A stretch of 64,000 nt of DNA from contig JANQKF010000033.1 of NCBI GenBank assembly GCA_028281285.1, forward strand, positions 1-64,000, read 5' to 3'. This DNA comes from Cyclobacteriaceae bacterium (GTDB taxonomy: Bacteria; Bacteroidota; Bacteroidia; Cytophagales; Cyclobacteriaceae). Below are positions 28,443-36,611 of the stretch, one piece after another (position 1 is the stretch's first letter; the number at the start of each line of letters is the position of its first letter). The notes beneath the pieces were generated by a model. That model saw only the letters and a list, made by a program, of their open reading frames with translations, was not told the origin of the DNA and ran no database searches. The position numbers were made by a program, and so were the translations under genes.

Positions 28443-29561
28443 TTATTGAAGACTTTTTAGCTTTAGAATCAAGTCACGCGAGGCCCTTCCTAAATTGGTC
28501 TTACCTCGGTTATAGTTGCGCATAAGTATTACTCCATATTGACTCTCTTTGTCAAACGCCATATAGCAATTGTAACCAGCGACCGATCCACCGTGTCCGG
28601 CAGTTGAAATTTGGTCGTCCTTAAATAATGAAAGACCATAGCCATAATTGTTTTCCGGGGTCTGACCATTGAGCATGGCAGACAGGCTCTTTTGATTTAA
28701 TAATGTACCATAGCCCATAATGGCATTCATAAACTTCATCAAATCATCAGGAGTCGCATAAATACCCCCATTCGGTACTTTGTAACCACGACCAGAATGT
28801 TCTCTTGAGGCAAGACCATGCACCTGACCTTTCCCATTACTTTGCATGCCAATTGCCAATTCTGGTATCTTGTTCTCGGGTACAATGAAAAAGCTGTTGG
28901 TCATATTCAACGGCTTGAAGATCTTCTCTTCAACTAATTGCATAAATGACTTCTCTGCAGCCCTGGAAAGCGCCAGCCCCAACATTCCAAACCCGATATT
29001 GGAATAGCTATAAGCTTGGTCCATGCCCGTTTTGAAAGATGTTTTGGGAATAGACTCCAAGATCTTTTCTTCCCATTGCTCAATCGTGCCTGCAGCCGCA
29101 TTCCGCAAATTCGGTTCCCGAATCAGCCCCGAGGTGTGACTGGCAAGATGGTGGAAGGTGATTTTTGTAGTGTCAGAATATCCTTCAAGCCCTTTGATTT
29201 CGGGGAGGTATTTTTCTACCGGGTCATTCAGTTGAATGATTCCTTCCTCTGCTAATTGCATCATCAGAAAGGCCGTAAACGTTTTTGATATGGAACCTGT
29301 CCGGTAGATGTGGGAGGAATTGGCTTTTATATTGTTCTCGGAGTCTGCAAGGCCATAAGCACCTGACCATAAGAGATTATCTCCCTTCAGAATGGTGATC
29401 GAAATGCTACCGTTGTTTTTATCCTCTTCTACTTCCTTATTGATTTGACTGCGGAATTCACTGATTACTTCATCAATATCTTTCTGTGATTGCGCATAGG
29501 TGGCAATGGAGAAGAGTCCAATGAATAGGGCGGAGATTGTGATAGAAAGAATTCTTTTCAT
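28443..29561 (-). CDS. Serine hydrolase, beta-lactamase class C family
   Basis: A 372-residue secreted enzyme of the beta-lactamase/penicillin-binding-protein-like family. The signal peptide is residues 1-23 (ending ATYAQ). The catalytic motifs are SxxK (Ser90-Lys93 in RTGSISKTFTAF), YxN (YSYSNIGFGMLG) and HxG (TAGHGGSVAGYN). Such proteins in Bacteroidota are mostly esterases or D-amino-acid peptidases, and the HGG in place of KTG argues against a true beta-lactamase. I start at the ATG at 29559-29561, which gives a proper signal peptide; the frame continues 13 codons upstream. Confidence 0.85.
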   Translation of the reverse strand: MKRILSITISALFIGLFSIATYAQSQKDIDEVISEFRSQINKEVEEDKNNGSISITILKGDNLLWSGAYGLADSENNIKANSSHIYRTGSISKTFTAFLMMQLAEEGIIQLNDPVEKYLPEIKGLEGYSDTTKITFHHLASHTSGLIREPNLRNAAAGTIEQWEEKILESIPKTSFKTGMDQAYSYSNIGFGMLGLALSRAAEKSFMQLVEEKIFKPLNMTNSFFIVPENKIPELAIGMQSNGKGQVHGLASREHSGRGYKVPNGGIYATPDDLMKFMNAIMGYGTLLNQKSLSAMLNGQTPENNYGYGLSLFKDDQISTAGHGGSVAGYNCYMAFDKESQYGVILMRNYNRGKTNLGRASRDLILKLKSLQ

Positions 29562-29760
29562 TGCTGAATGGTCTGTATCCTGTATATCGTTTAAAAACAA
29601 GAACTCAAGTTAAATTAAAAAGAAAAGATCAGCTACTAAAGGTGATTTATGCTTCTGGCATTTTAAGTTGGTTAGGAAATTATAACAAAAGGATAATTCG
29701 AAATCGTTAGCAGCGTCATATTTCTTTAGTAAATCGAAGTACCATAAATCAACCTTAACC

Positions 29761-31428
29761 ATGAAATACCTTACCACACTTTTGTTGATCCTTGTCTGCC
29801 TTTCTGCTTGTCAGGAATCAGAATCTACTGCCACTCGACTTCCCCATAGCATAAAAGCCGAAGCGGGTGAAGAACAGGCCAAAGGATTTGTGTTTCACGA
29901 CCGTAATGAGAATCGCCAAAAAGATGATTCCGAACCGGGAATCGCAGGTGTGGCTGTTTCTAACGGGACCGATATTGTGCACACCAATGATGAAGGGGCT
30001 TATGAGTTACCAGTCTCTGATGATGCCATCGTCTTTGTGGTAAAGCCAAAAGACTGGATGACTCCGGTCAACGAACACTTTCTCCCTCAATTCTACTACT
30101 TACACAAGCCCAATGGCTATCCTGACAACTATAGATATAAAGCCACCGCCCCCACAGGACCACTTCCTGAAACCATCAATTTTCCGTTGTATCCTGAAGA
30201 TGGCTCCCCGGATTTCAAAATGGTGGTTTTTGGTGATCCCCAGCCGTATAACATCGATCAGGTCGACTTTTTTGCCGAGGATATTGTCACCGAGTTGATT
30301 GGAAGAACGGACCTGGAATTCGGAATTACCATGGGAGATATTGTAGGGGATGACCTGGAATTATTCTCCCCACTCAATCAGGCCGTTTCGAAAATTGGAA
30401 TTCCATGGCACAATGTCCTTGGAAATCATGATATCAATTATATGGCTCCGAATGATCGGATGTCTTCTGCGACTTATGAGAGCGTCTATGGTCCGGCCAC
30501 TTATGCTTTCGTTTATGGCGATGTACATTTCATCGTGGTAGACAATGTGATCCATAAGGATGAAGTTGGTTCGAGGAGCTATGTGGGTGGACTGCGACCT
30601 GATCAGTTTGAATTTGTATCAAACTACCTGGAGACGGTTTCCAAAGAAGATCTGGTGGTAATCAACATGCATATCCCACTTGCTCAGCATGGAGAAAGCT
30701 TCCGAAAAAGCGATCAAAAGCAGTTGTTTGATCTGTTAAAGGATTTCCCGAATTCGCTTTCGATTTCAGCACATTCACATGTTCAGGAGAATAAACTCTT
30801 CCATAAGGATTCCTCTGATTGGCAGCGGGAGGTACCACATCACCACTTCAACGTGGGTACCACCTCCGGCAGCTGGTGGAACGGAATGCGCAATGAAAAT
30901 GATGTTCCCCATACTATGATGCGTGATGGTACACCTAATGGATATTCCTTTATCACTTTTAAAGGAGCTGAATACATTATCGATTGGAAAGTAGCTGGTA
31001 GCCCGGATAATCACCGGATGAAAATCCATGTGCCACGGGGCATAAAGGCCAATTCGACTGATACTACCTTGCTGACGGTGAACTTCTTTAATGGGAGCGA
31101 GGAGTCAGAATTGTCCTATCGGATCAAAGGGCAAACTGATTGGAAACCCATGGAAAAAGTGTTGAAACCGGACCCTTATTATGCTCTACTGGGTAAAAGA
31201 TGGGAGAAGTTTAGAAAGATTGATTTTAGAGCCAAATGGGCTGCTGATACTACGGTTGACTTGGCTCAAATTGGGGTTTTGCCAAGACCTGTAAATAGTT
31301 CGCACCTCTGGGAAGCGAATATTGGCACCGATTGGCCTGCCGGCAGACATATTATTGAGGTAAAAGCTAAAGACCGCTATGGCCAAACCTTTACGGCTTA
31401 TCATATGATGAGGGTAGTGGAGGAATAG
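29761..31428 (+). CDS. Calcineurin-like metallophosphoesterase lipoprotein
   Basis: A 555-residue lipoprotein (lipobox LVCLSAC near residue 16). Residues about 40-110 are an N-terminal beta domain (KGFVFHDRNENRQKDDSEPG) known from this subfamily, residues about 150-370 the phosphoesterase core, and the rest a C-terminal beta domain. Metal-ligand motifs are VVFGDPQ (Asp159), MGDIVGDD, LGNHDINY, NMHIPL and SAHSHVQE, so both metals should be bound. It acts outside the cytoplasm on an unknown phosphoester or pyrophosphate. Its last 13 codons (TFTAYHMMRVVEE) are repeated downstream at 32097 and in part at 35888, which suggests its 3' end is an integration site. Confidence 0.88.
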   Translation: MKYLTTLLLILVCLSACQESESTATRLPHSIKAEAGEEQAKGFVFHDRNENRQKDDSEPGIAGVAVSNGTDIVHTNDEGAYELPVSDDAIVFVVKPKDWMTPVNEHFLPQFYYLHKPNGYPDNYRYKATAPTGPLPETINFPLYPEDGSPDFKMVVFGDPQPYNIDQVDFFAEDIVTELIGRTDLEFGITMGDIVGDDLELFSPLNQAVSKIGIPWHNVLGNHDINYMAPNDRMSSATYESVYGPATYAFVYGDVHFIVVDNVIHKDEVGSRSYVGGLRPDQFEFVSNYLETVSKEDLVVINMHIPLAQHGESFRKSDQKQLFDLLKDFPNSLSISAHSHVQENKLFHKDSSDWQREVPHHHFNVGTTSGSWWNGMRNENDVPHTMMRDGTPNGYSFITFKGAEYIIDWKVAGSPDNHRMKIHVPRGIKANSTDTTLLTVNFFNGSEESELSYRIKGQTDWKPMEKVLKPDPYYALLGKRWEKFRKIDFRAKWAADTTVDLAQIGVLPRPVNSSHLWEANIGTDWPAGRHIIEVKAKDRYGQTFTAYHMMRVVEE

Positions 31429-31431
31429 CGA
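31384..31431 (+). repeat. Attachment-like repeat, copy 1 (3' end of the phosphoesterase gene)
   Basis: Covers the last 45 bases of the coding sequence and 3 bases beyond. The most conserved part is TATCATATGATGAGGGTAG followed by TGGAGGAATAG. Copy 2 matches over about 48 bases apart from a 2-base insertion and a few substitutions. Confidence 0.6.
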
Positions 31432-31446
31432 ACAGTCTCGACCATG

Positions 31447-31469
31447 AATTCGTAGCGCAGCTATGAATT
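31447..31469. repeat. Hairpin after the phosphoesterase gene
   Basis: AATTCGTAGC (31447-31456) pairs with GCTATGAATT (31460-31469) around a three-base loop with one G-T wobble. It starts 19 bp after the stop codon. There is no T-run behind it, so it may be a REP-like hairpin or mRNA-end stabiliser rather than an intrinsic terminator. Confidence 0.45.
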
Positions 31470-31575
31470 ATAGCCAATTTTGTGCCTGGTAGTGATAAAA
31501 ATCATAAAAAACCCCAGTTACAAGGGATACATTTAATTGTTGCCAATTAAGTCTAACATTTGAGTAGTTAAATAC

Positions 31576-31959
31576 ATGTTGAAATTTATTCTGGCCTGGT
31601 TCCCCATGATTTTTATCGCAATTGCCAATGGGTTATTTCGCGAGAGAATTCTAACAAGTCGTTTAACTGAGCTTCAAGCACATCAGGTATCTACTGCGAC
31701 TATGATTGTGCTATTAAGTATTTACGTTTGGATATTATTTAAGATATGGCTTCCGACATCGGCCAATCAGGCCATAATTATAGGTTTAATATGGCTTGTC
31801 TTGACTATAGTTTTTGAGTTTTTATTTGGTCATTATGTTGCAGGACATTCATGGGATAGACTTCTACAGGATTATAACGTTTTAAAAGGACGAGTTTGGG
31901 TTTTGGTTCTTATTTGGATATCGATTGCACCATTTATAATCCATAGATTACAAAAATAG
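31576..31959 (+). CDS. Small four-helix membrane protein of unknown function
   Basis: A 127-residue hydrophobic protein with about four membrane helices (near 2-20, 42-60, 66-86 and 106-122) and a short amphipathic loop, GHYVAGHSWDRLLQDYNVLK, between the last two. I do not recognise the family with certainty. It lies alone between copies 1 and 2 of the attachment-like repeat and so appears to be cargo of the putative integrated element. A spacer repeat (31984-32044) begins 24 bp after its stop. Confidence 0.65.
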   Translation: MLKFILAWFPMIFIAIANGLFRERILTSRLTELQAHQVSTATMIVLLSIYVWILFKIWLPTSANQAIIIGLIWLVLTIVFEFLFGHYVAGHSWDRLLQDYNVLKGRVWVLVLIWISIAPFIIHRLQK

Positions 31960-31983
31960 ATACATTGTTTAGCTATTGGGCAC

Positions 31984-32044
31984 AACTATTGGTTATAAGC
32001 CCGTTAACCAGACATATTGGAATGAATACAGGAATGTATAATCT
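31984..32044 (+). repeat. Dispersed spacer repeat M, copy 1
   Basis: Begins AACTATTGGTTATAAGC, then CCGTTAACCAG. Its second half (32004-32042) matches 35676-35714 at about 32 of 39 positions by eye. Both copies lie shortly upstream of an attachment-like repeat. The rest of 31960-32260 holds copy 2 of that repeat and a hairpin, with no gene. Confidence 0.55.
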
Positions 32045-32096
32045 GTTTTTTTACTTTATTTCAACCCAATTCTATCAGCAAGACATCCTTCAAGAG

Positions 32097-32146
32097 CAAA
32101 CCTTTACCGCCCCTATCATATGATGAGGGTAGTGGAAGAGTAACGA
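32097..32146 (+). repeat. Attachment-like repeat, copy 2
   Basis: Starts CAAACCTTTACCGC and continues TATCATATGATGAGGGTAG, TGGAAGAGTAACGA. It is a nearly exact, out-of-context copy of the last codons of the phosphoesterase gene (31384-31431), with a 2-base insertion after CCGC. No gene body precedes it, so it is a 3'-end copy only. Confidence 0.6.
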
Positions 32147-32177
32147 TCTGTGTATAAAAAACGTAGGGCTTTCGGAG

Positions 32178-32224
32178 AGCTTCACTGTCCACCGAGACGA
32201 ACCTTAGCTACGAACAGTGAAGCT
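32178..32224. repeat. Long-loop inverted repeat downstream of the AbiEii gene
   Basis: AGCTTCACTGT (32178-32188) and ACAGTGAAGCT (32214-32224) are perfect 11-bp complements around a 25-base loop. On the minus strand a run of six T (32155-32160) follows some 17 bases after the stem, so it could act as an atypical terminator for the AbiE operon, or be a recombination-site hairpin. Confidence 0.4.
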
Positions 32225-32260
32225 TCGTCAATACTTCTTTGAAATTGTCTTTCGTTATCA

Positions 32261-33064
32261 TCAGAGTTCTAGTTTTTTAAGGTGTCGCATCACTTCTCTT
32301 TGCACAGTTTCAAAATCTGGCAAATCTCGAATTTGGTCTGACATAGATCTTTGCCAACGTCCTTGATATTGAGGCAGTCGTTGATCTAGCTTTTCATGAA
32401 ATCCTTCGTGATCAATAGCCTTACTTTCACATTTTGCTTTGAATTCATTCACATAAAAAGTCACATCCATTTCATGCATCTCTAGTAGATACCATATATC
32501 GTAAAAGTCCCTGGCTTGCATCCGCTGTATTATTGATCTTAGCTTTTCAACAAGCACTTCTTCAAGAGGGTAGCAAAGTAATTGATGGTCTTCTTGATCT
32601 GAATATCCAAGGTATGCGTTCTGCAACGAAGGCTCGAATTGTAATACCTCGCTTCTTGAAATATCTACTTTGACTCGCTTATTTGCCCCAATCCCTCCGA
32701 GAGGGCCTACATAACTGATATAAAAATTTATTCCGCCATCTTCATGTTCATTATTATCGATTATTTCAAGTGGAATATTAGCCTCATCACGTATGTTCTC
32801 AAATACTTCTACAAACCATTCAAAGATTTGATCATTTGATATTTCATTGTCGAGAAGAGTGAAATCAAGATCCTCGGAAAATCTATAGTCTTCAAAATAG
32901 ATCTTCTTCATGACGGTTCCTCCTTTGAAGACAATAGAATTTGAAAGCTGCTCATGTTGGGCAATTCCCTGTAATATCCATGACAGGATATAGTCCTTCT
33001 CAATCTGCTGATCTCTTACACCAACTTCTCGTGCTTTGTTTTGTATTTCTCCAGGTCTTATCAT
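32261..33064 (-). CDS. AbiEii-family nucleotidyltransferase toxin
   Basis: A 267-residue protein of the AbiEii/AbiGii toxin family. The nucleotidyltransferase fold shows the GGT motif (residues 48-50, IVFKGGTVMKKIYF) and the paired acidic residues in RFSEDLDFTL (Asp65, Asp67). Characterised members of type IV AbiE systems transfer nucleotides to tRNA and arrest growth, giving phage resistance by abortive infection or acting as a toxin. It overlaps the antitoxin gene by 4 bp (ATGA) and is second in the operon, the usual order. It sits inside the putative integrated element. Confidence 0.9.
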   Translation of the reverse strand: MIRPGEIQNKAREVGVRDQQIEKDYILSWILQGIAQHEQLSNSIVFKGGTVMKKIYFEDYRFSEDLDFTLLDNEISNDQIFEWFVEVFENIRDEANIPLEIIDNNEHEDGGINFYISYVGPLGGIGANKRVKVDISRSEVLQFEPSLQNAYLGYSDQEDHQLLCYPLEEVLVEKLRSIIQRMQARDFYDIWYLLEMHEMDVTFYVNEFKAKCESKAIDHEGFHEKLDQRLPQYQGRWQRSMSDQIRDLPDFETVQREVMRHLKKLEL

Positions 33065-33882
33065 GTATAGATGGCAGATTTAATGGTTTCAGTTTCTAGG
33101 TTTTGCTGGATGCTCCAGCGGCTTAACATTTTGCCTGATTTTGGAAGTTCAGTATCGAGAAGAACATACGAAGCTGTTTTAGCATTCTGTAGATGTTTTG
33201 TAATAGTTGACTTAATTTCAAGAGATTCTAGAAGGAAGCCCAATCTTTTTATTACTGCCTGCGAATTGAATCGCTGAGTATATTCAAGAAGTTTATCATA
33301 TTTGAGTTTGTCTCGTGATATGTGGATTGCTCTTGCAATTTCCACGATACCACCAGCATAGTCAGGTTTGAACAGGCAGTCGATGAATGTTTTTTCCAAG
33401 TCTGAGCACATTACCTTATTAAAGCTGTCAATCCATATTTTTTTGGAACCAAAGAAGTGTTTTTCGTTGTGGTAAATGAATTGAAAATCCACATCCTTTA
33501 TTGTGATTTTCGAGGGTCGGATTTGTTTATCAACTACAACTTGTTCTTTTAGTGAAGGCTGGGTGATTAGGTTATGAATCTGCAAAGCTGAGTAGTAACC
33601 GACATAGTGGTTGACATCCTTCGCTAGATGACCGGCAACAATGTGCCAATCAGGCATAAATGTGTCAGGATCTTTTTCAAATGGAATAATATAATAAAGT
33701 CCTTTTTTCAAGCGCATCAATAAACCGCGCTTAACCATATCACTAAGCAACTCTTTTAAGGCACTTTCACTTGATTGTGGCAATACGTTTATTGCGTCTG
33801 CATATGCAAAACAATCTTTACCTATTTGATTGAAATAGGTCAAAACTTGGTTGGATTGAGTTGATATGTTTTTTCTTTTCAT
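33061..33882 (-). CDS. AbiEi-family antitoxin and transcriptional repressor
   Basis: A 273-residue partner of the AbiEii toxin. The N-terminal part is a winged helix (residues about 10-75: ESALKELLSDMVKRGLLMRL, KKGLYYIIPFEK) and the rest is the AbiEi C-terminal domain (YVGYYSALQIHNLITQPS, KVMCSDLEKTFIDCLF). Family members repress their own promoter through inverted repeats and neutralise the toxin without needing to bind it. Two matching palindromes lie just upstream (33891-33909 and 33958-33976), which supports autoregulation. Confidence 0.88.
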   Translation of the reverse strand: MKRKNISTQSNQVLTYFNQIGKDCFAYADAINVLPQSSESALKELLSDMVKRGLLMRLKKGLYYIIPFEKDPDTFMPDWHIVAGHLAKDVNHYVGYYSALQIHNLITQPSLKEQVVVDKQIRPSKITIKDVDFQFIYHNEKHFFGSKKIWIDSFNKVMCSDLEKTFIDCLFKPDYAGGIVEIARAIHISRDKLKYDKLLEYTQRFNSQAVIKRLGFLLESLEIKSTITKHLQNAKTASYVLLDTELPKSGKMLSRWSIQQNLETETIKSAIYT

Positions 33883-33890
33883 AGTTTAAA

Positions 33891-33976
33891 AGTCAGCTTT
33901 AAACTGACTACAATGATATGAAAAGTAATTTGTCTTAACTATGTTTTAAAGTAAAAAAGTCAGTTTAAAGCTGATT
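33891..33976. promoter_or_regulatory. Paired palindromic operator upstream of the AbiE operon
   Basis: Site 1 (33891-33909) reads AGTCAGCTTTAAACTGACT and site 2 (33958-33976) reads AGTCAGTTTAAAGCTGATT. Each is a palindrome with 6-base arms AGTCAG/CTGACT around a TTTAAA core, and site 2 is site 1 inverted with one arm mismatch. Their centres are 67 bp apart, suitable for cooperative binding by the AbiEi repressor; site 1 is only 9 bp from the start codon. The remaining spacer to 34254 holds no gene or clear signal that I can see. Confidence 0.6.
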
Positions 33977-34254
33977 TAATTGATACGAAACATAATTTCG
34001 AATTGTATTCATGGGAAGGTTTTGGTTTTTTCAGGGTTTGTATTGCGGTGGTAAAAACCAAATGTGCTTAAATGTGCGGTAGATCTATGTCATGGTATGA
34101 ACGGCCCCGGCTAAGAAACGTGCGGGTTTTGGAACTTGTATATGTTAACCGAGTACTGAGTTTTATTATGTATCTAATGTTCATCTTACTTCATTAACTA
34201 GCATATTTTCTTAGCTGATGTTGGAGCCAGTTAATTCCCTTGAAACGAAAATTG

Positions 34255-35004
34255 TTATCCTTCGTTTTGTATTGGATTCCACCATGAAAACAAATATTGT
34301 AGAGCTCGTAGCTCAGTATGAATAATATTGTCGGCAAAAATGGCGAAGGAAAAATCAGTTCTATCTTCAATTGATAGCGAGTTCATATAATTTGATGGGT
34401 TGGATCTTAATTCCTTTTCATCCAAGTTGTATTTTTTTGCAATTTGATATGCAGTCTCCAAGTATTTACCACTTTGATCATTGAGTTGACTAGCTAGTTG
34501 CCTGAAGTCTTGGGAGGAGTAGTTTGGCAGCATTTGTATCTTAGGGCGTAAGTGATTCATAAACCAAGGAACCAAATTGTATGTTAATGGATCAGCTAAT
34601 TTTGTTTCATTGCAGAATTTTTGGAGAAAACCAGACTCTGCCCATATTTGGGTTTGATTGCTAAGGATATGCCTACCTACTTCATCAGATTTTAAGAATT
34701 TGAGGATAAACTCTCCAATTTTTTCAATGTCTTTGGCTTCTTCTTTTGACAATACAAATACATAGTCGGGAGCCCTATTATAGTCGGGTTCACCATAAAC
34801 TTTTCGGATTACTAATGCTAAGACTATACCCACAACTATTGGCCACCATATGACATAATAAAAGCTAGCTACTCCTCCAAGCAAATAACTCAATCCACCA
34901 AGAGTTATCCCCTTATGATCAAACCCTTTGAGTATTGCTGATAAAAAAACAAATGCACCAAATAGGCCTGTTAATCCTGCAATTATTTTGAGAATAATCT
35001 CCAT
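34255..35004 (-). CDS. Membrane-anchored protein of unknown function
   Basis: A 249-residue protein with two or three membrane helices in the first 68 residues (IILKIIAGLTGLFGAFVFL; LGGVASFYYVIWWPIVVGIV) and a soluble, mostly helical domain of about 170 residues. That domain has no motif I recognise; notable stretches are VLSKEEAKDIEKIGEFILKF and a C-terminal aromatic cluster (LRALQYLFSWWNPIQ). It lies within the accessory island between the AbiE pair and another unknown gene, in the same orientation, with separate spacers on both sides. A role in the island is possible but unsupported. Confidence 0.55.
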   Translation of the reverse strand: MEIILKIIAGLTGLFGAFVFLSAILKGFDHKGITLGGLSYLLGGVASFYYVIWWPIVVGIVLALVIRKVYGEPDYNRAPDYVFVLSKEEAKDIEKIGEFILKFLKSDEVGRHILSNQTQIWAESGFLQKFCNETKLADPLTYNLVPWFMNHLRPKIQMLPNYSSQDFRQLASQLNDQSGKYLETAYQIAKKYNLDEKELRSNPSNYMNSLSIEDRTDFSFAIFADNIIHTELRALQYLFSWWNPIQNEG

Positions 35005-35185
35005 GTCATTTTTAATTGGCTACAACGTCCAGTTACGATGAGAGAGGATTAGGAAGCACTAATCTCCCGTCTCGCACATAGCCACTCCTTGATTTAAATT
35101 TATTGCTTGTGGCGGACTTTCCAATCCATACGAAAATATCCTGACAGACAAAACCCCATTCATTCATAACATCTGTTAGCTGGCA

Positions 35186-35599
35186 TCATTCTTCGTCTTC
35201 AATCTCTATTGTTGTTAGACGATCTCTCATATGGTTGATTGCAAGAAAATCAAATCGCTTAATGTATTTCCCAAGTGTTGAGTACGGAATGTAAATAGTC
35301 CTTGATGTTACAGAAATTATTCCAGCGTTCGAAATAACCTCTTGTTCAATATCATCAAAGGTTTGTCCGTACTTCTCTCGGTCAGCAAGTAGTACCTTGA
35401 ATCCGACTTGATCTTGTTGACCAACTCCTTGGATTGTGAATTCTGAAAGCCCAAAGCCAACAACAAAGAATTTTTCCATATCAATTCCGTTATCTTCACA
35501 GAGTTTGAAAATGTCAGTTCCGCTATGTGCGTCTATTTCAATTGTTCCTTTGTAATCGTGATATTGAGTTCCTACGTGTTCGTCTAAAAGTTCTTCCAT
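35186..35599 (-). CDS. Small acidic soluble protein of unknown function
   Basis: A 137-residue acidic protein with no signal peptide or membrane helix. It alternates short strands and helices (VVGFGLSEFTIQGVG; IISVTSRTIYIPYSTLGKYI) and ends in an acidic tail IEIEDEE. I do not recognise it. Spacer motifs flank it on both sides: CTGTTAGCTGGC shortly after the stop and GCCAGCTAATTACTGGTTA before the start, parts of which are mutually complementary. That arrangement marks it as a one-gene module of the island. Confidence 0.55.
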   Translation of the reverse strand: MEELLDEHVGTQYHDYKGTIEIDAHSGTDIFKLCEDNGIDMEKFFVVGFGLSEFTIQGVGQQDQVGFKVLLADREKYGQTFDDIEQEVISNAGIISVTSRTIYIPYSTLGKYIKRFDFLAINHMRDRLTTIEIEDEE

Positions 35600-35648
35600 T
35601 TTAAGTTCTTGGTTGAGGGTTCAAATATGTGTGGCGAATATGCCAGCT

Positions 35649-35714
35649 AATTACTGGTTATGGGGTATATGCCTATTAACCAGATATAAAGGAATGAATA
35701 TAGAAATATATCAT
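35649..35714 (+). repeat. Dispersed spacer repeat M, copy 2
   Basis: Begins AATTACTGGTTATG and contains TTAACCAGATATAAAGG. The second half corresponds to 32004-32042. It ends 27 bp before the integrase remnant, just as copy 1 precedes copy 2 of the attachment-like repeat. Confidence 0.55.
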
Positions 35715-35740
35715 GAATAAATTGCTATATTCCATATATC

Positions 35741-35920
35741 ATGAGTGTACCTGATTTTGTGAAAATACTGAAGATTAAACGGTATAGTCGGAATACTATC
35801 AATAGCTATGCTTCAATAGTTAAATTGGCACGGCTACATTTCAGAAAGCCTCTTGAACTTATTTCTGAGTCGGAGTTGCACCAGTTCTTTTATCATATGA
35901 AAAGGGTGGAGGAGGAGTAA
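35741..35920 (+). pseudogene. Tyrosine recombinase (integrase) N-terminal remnant
   Basis: A 59-codon frame whose product reads like the SAM-like core-binding domain of XerC/D-type integrases: FVKILKIKRYSRNTINSYAS, then a helix and ELISESELHQFFYHM. The catalytic domain with the R-H-R-Y residues is missing entirely; after HM the frame runs at once into KRVEEE and a stop. Those last 30 bases match the end of the phosphoesterase gene (YHMMRVVEE, stop), so the truncation point coincides with the third attachment-like repeat. It is a remnant, not a working recombinase. Confidence 0.6.
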
Positions 35921-35923
35921 CCG
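35888..35923 (+). repeat. Attachment-like repeat, copy 3
   Basis: TTATCATATGA is identical to copy 1 and the following AAAGGGTGGAGGAGGAGTAA matches at about 14 of 20 positions. It forms the tail of the integrase remnant. Confidence 0.5.
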
Positions 35924-35934
35924 TTTGGCCTTGG

Positions 35935-36408
35935 CTATTTCTCGTACTCGATTTTATTAATTCTCCAGATGAAGTCGCCAGCGCTAGTCTTCACTATTAC
36001 CTCATCACCTACTTTTTTCTTTTCCAATGCCTTGGCCATGGGGGAGTCTGTTGAAATGTAATCTTTCATGCCGATCAACTCTTCATAACCCACAATGCGC
36101 AGTCGTTTCTTGAGTCCTTTGTCATTTTCAATTTCTACCCAGGCGCCAAACATAACTTTGCCTTCCTGGTGAGGATGATAGCCGATGACTTTGAAATTAT
36201 CGATACATCTTCGGAGATAGAGTAGACGTCTGTCTATCTCTCGAAGACGTTTTTTATTGTAATGGTAATCGGCATTTTCCGACCGGTCACCCAAACTCGC
36301 TGCCCATGAAACTTTCTTTGTAATCTCGGGCCGTTCTACTCGCCAAAGGTGATTCAGTTCGTCCTTAAGTCTTTCCATCCCTTTCGGGGTGATCCATGGA
36401 GTTCTCAT
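35935..36408 (-). CDS. greB: GreB-type transcription elongation factor
   Basis: A 157-residue factor that rescues backtracked RNA polymerase by promoting cleavage of the nascent RNA. The N-terminal coiled coil carries the acidic tip residues Asp41 and Glu44 in SWAASLGDRSENADY, and the C-terminal FKBP-like domain has GKVMFGAWVEIENDKGLKK and DYISTDSPMAKAL. From memory this is strikingly close to the enterobacterial GreB (same length, long identical blocks such as the acidic-tip region and NKKRLREIDRR), closer than to typical Bacteroidota GreA. I start at the ATG at 36406-36408; the longer frame to 36453 adds a non-conserved leader. The gene borders the accessory island, and acquisition by transfer is plausible. 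Confidence 0.9.
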   Translation of the reverse strand: MRTPWITPKGMERLKDELNHLWRVERPEITKKVSWAASLGDRSENADYHYNKKRLREIDRRLLYLRRCIDNFKVIGYHPHQEGKVMFGAWVEIENDKGLKKRLRIVGYEELIGMKDYISTDSPMAKALEKKKVGDEVIVKTSAGDFIWRINKIEYEK

Positions 36409-36611
36409 TTCGTTGATAAAAAAACCTGTCCGTTGAAAATTGATCCGGTACAAATATAATTGTCCTTGATATGGGTTTTGAACTTCCTAAAGACTTTCCA
36501 GGGTTCGTAGAAGATTGATAAAGTCAGGACATATAGTCGGTTATAGTCCAGCGATAATTGGTTATTACACCCAGTTTTCACCGGACTAAAAACACTTAAA
36601 TTCGCTTCAGA

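Larger units (their letters stand above)
31384..35923. mobile_element. Putative integrative-element remnant in the 3' end of the phosphoesterase gene
   Basis: Three direct repeats of the phosphoesterase gene's end (31384-31431, 32097-32146, 35888-35923) bracket two segments. The first holds a small membrane protein. The second holds an AbiE toxin-antitoxin pair, two unknown genes and, touching the last repeat, a truncated tyrosine-recombinase N-terminus. Elements that insert at the end of a gene leave copies of that end as attachment sites with the integrase next to one of them, and the layout fits a tandem, now decayed pair of insertions. This is inference from layout; the repeats are imperfect and no intact integrase remains. 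Confidence 0.4.
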
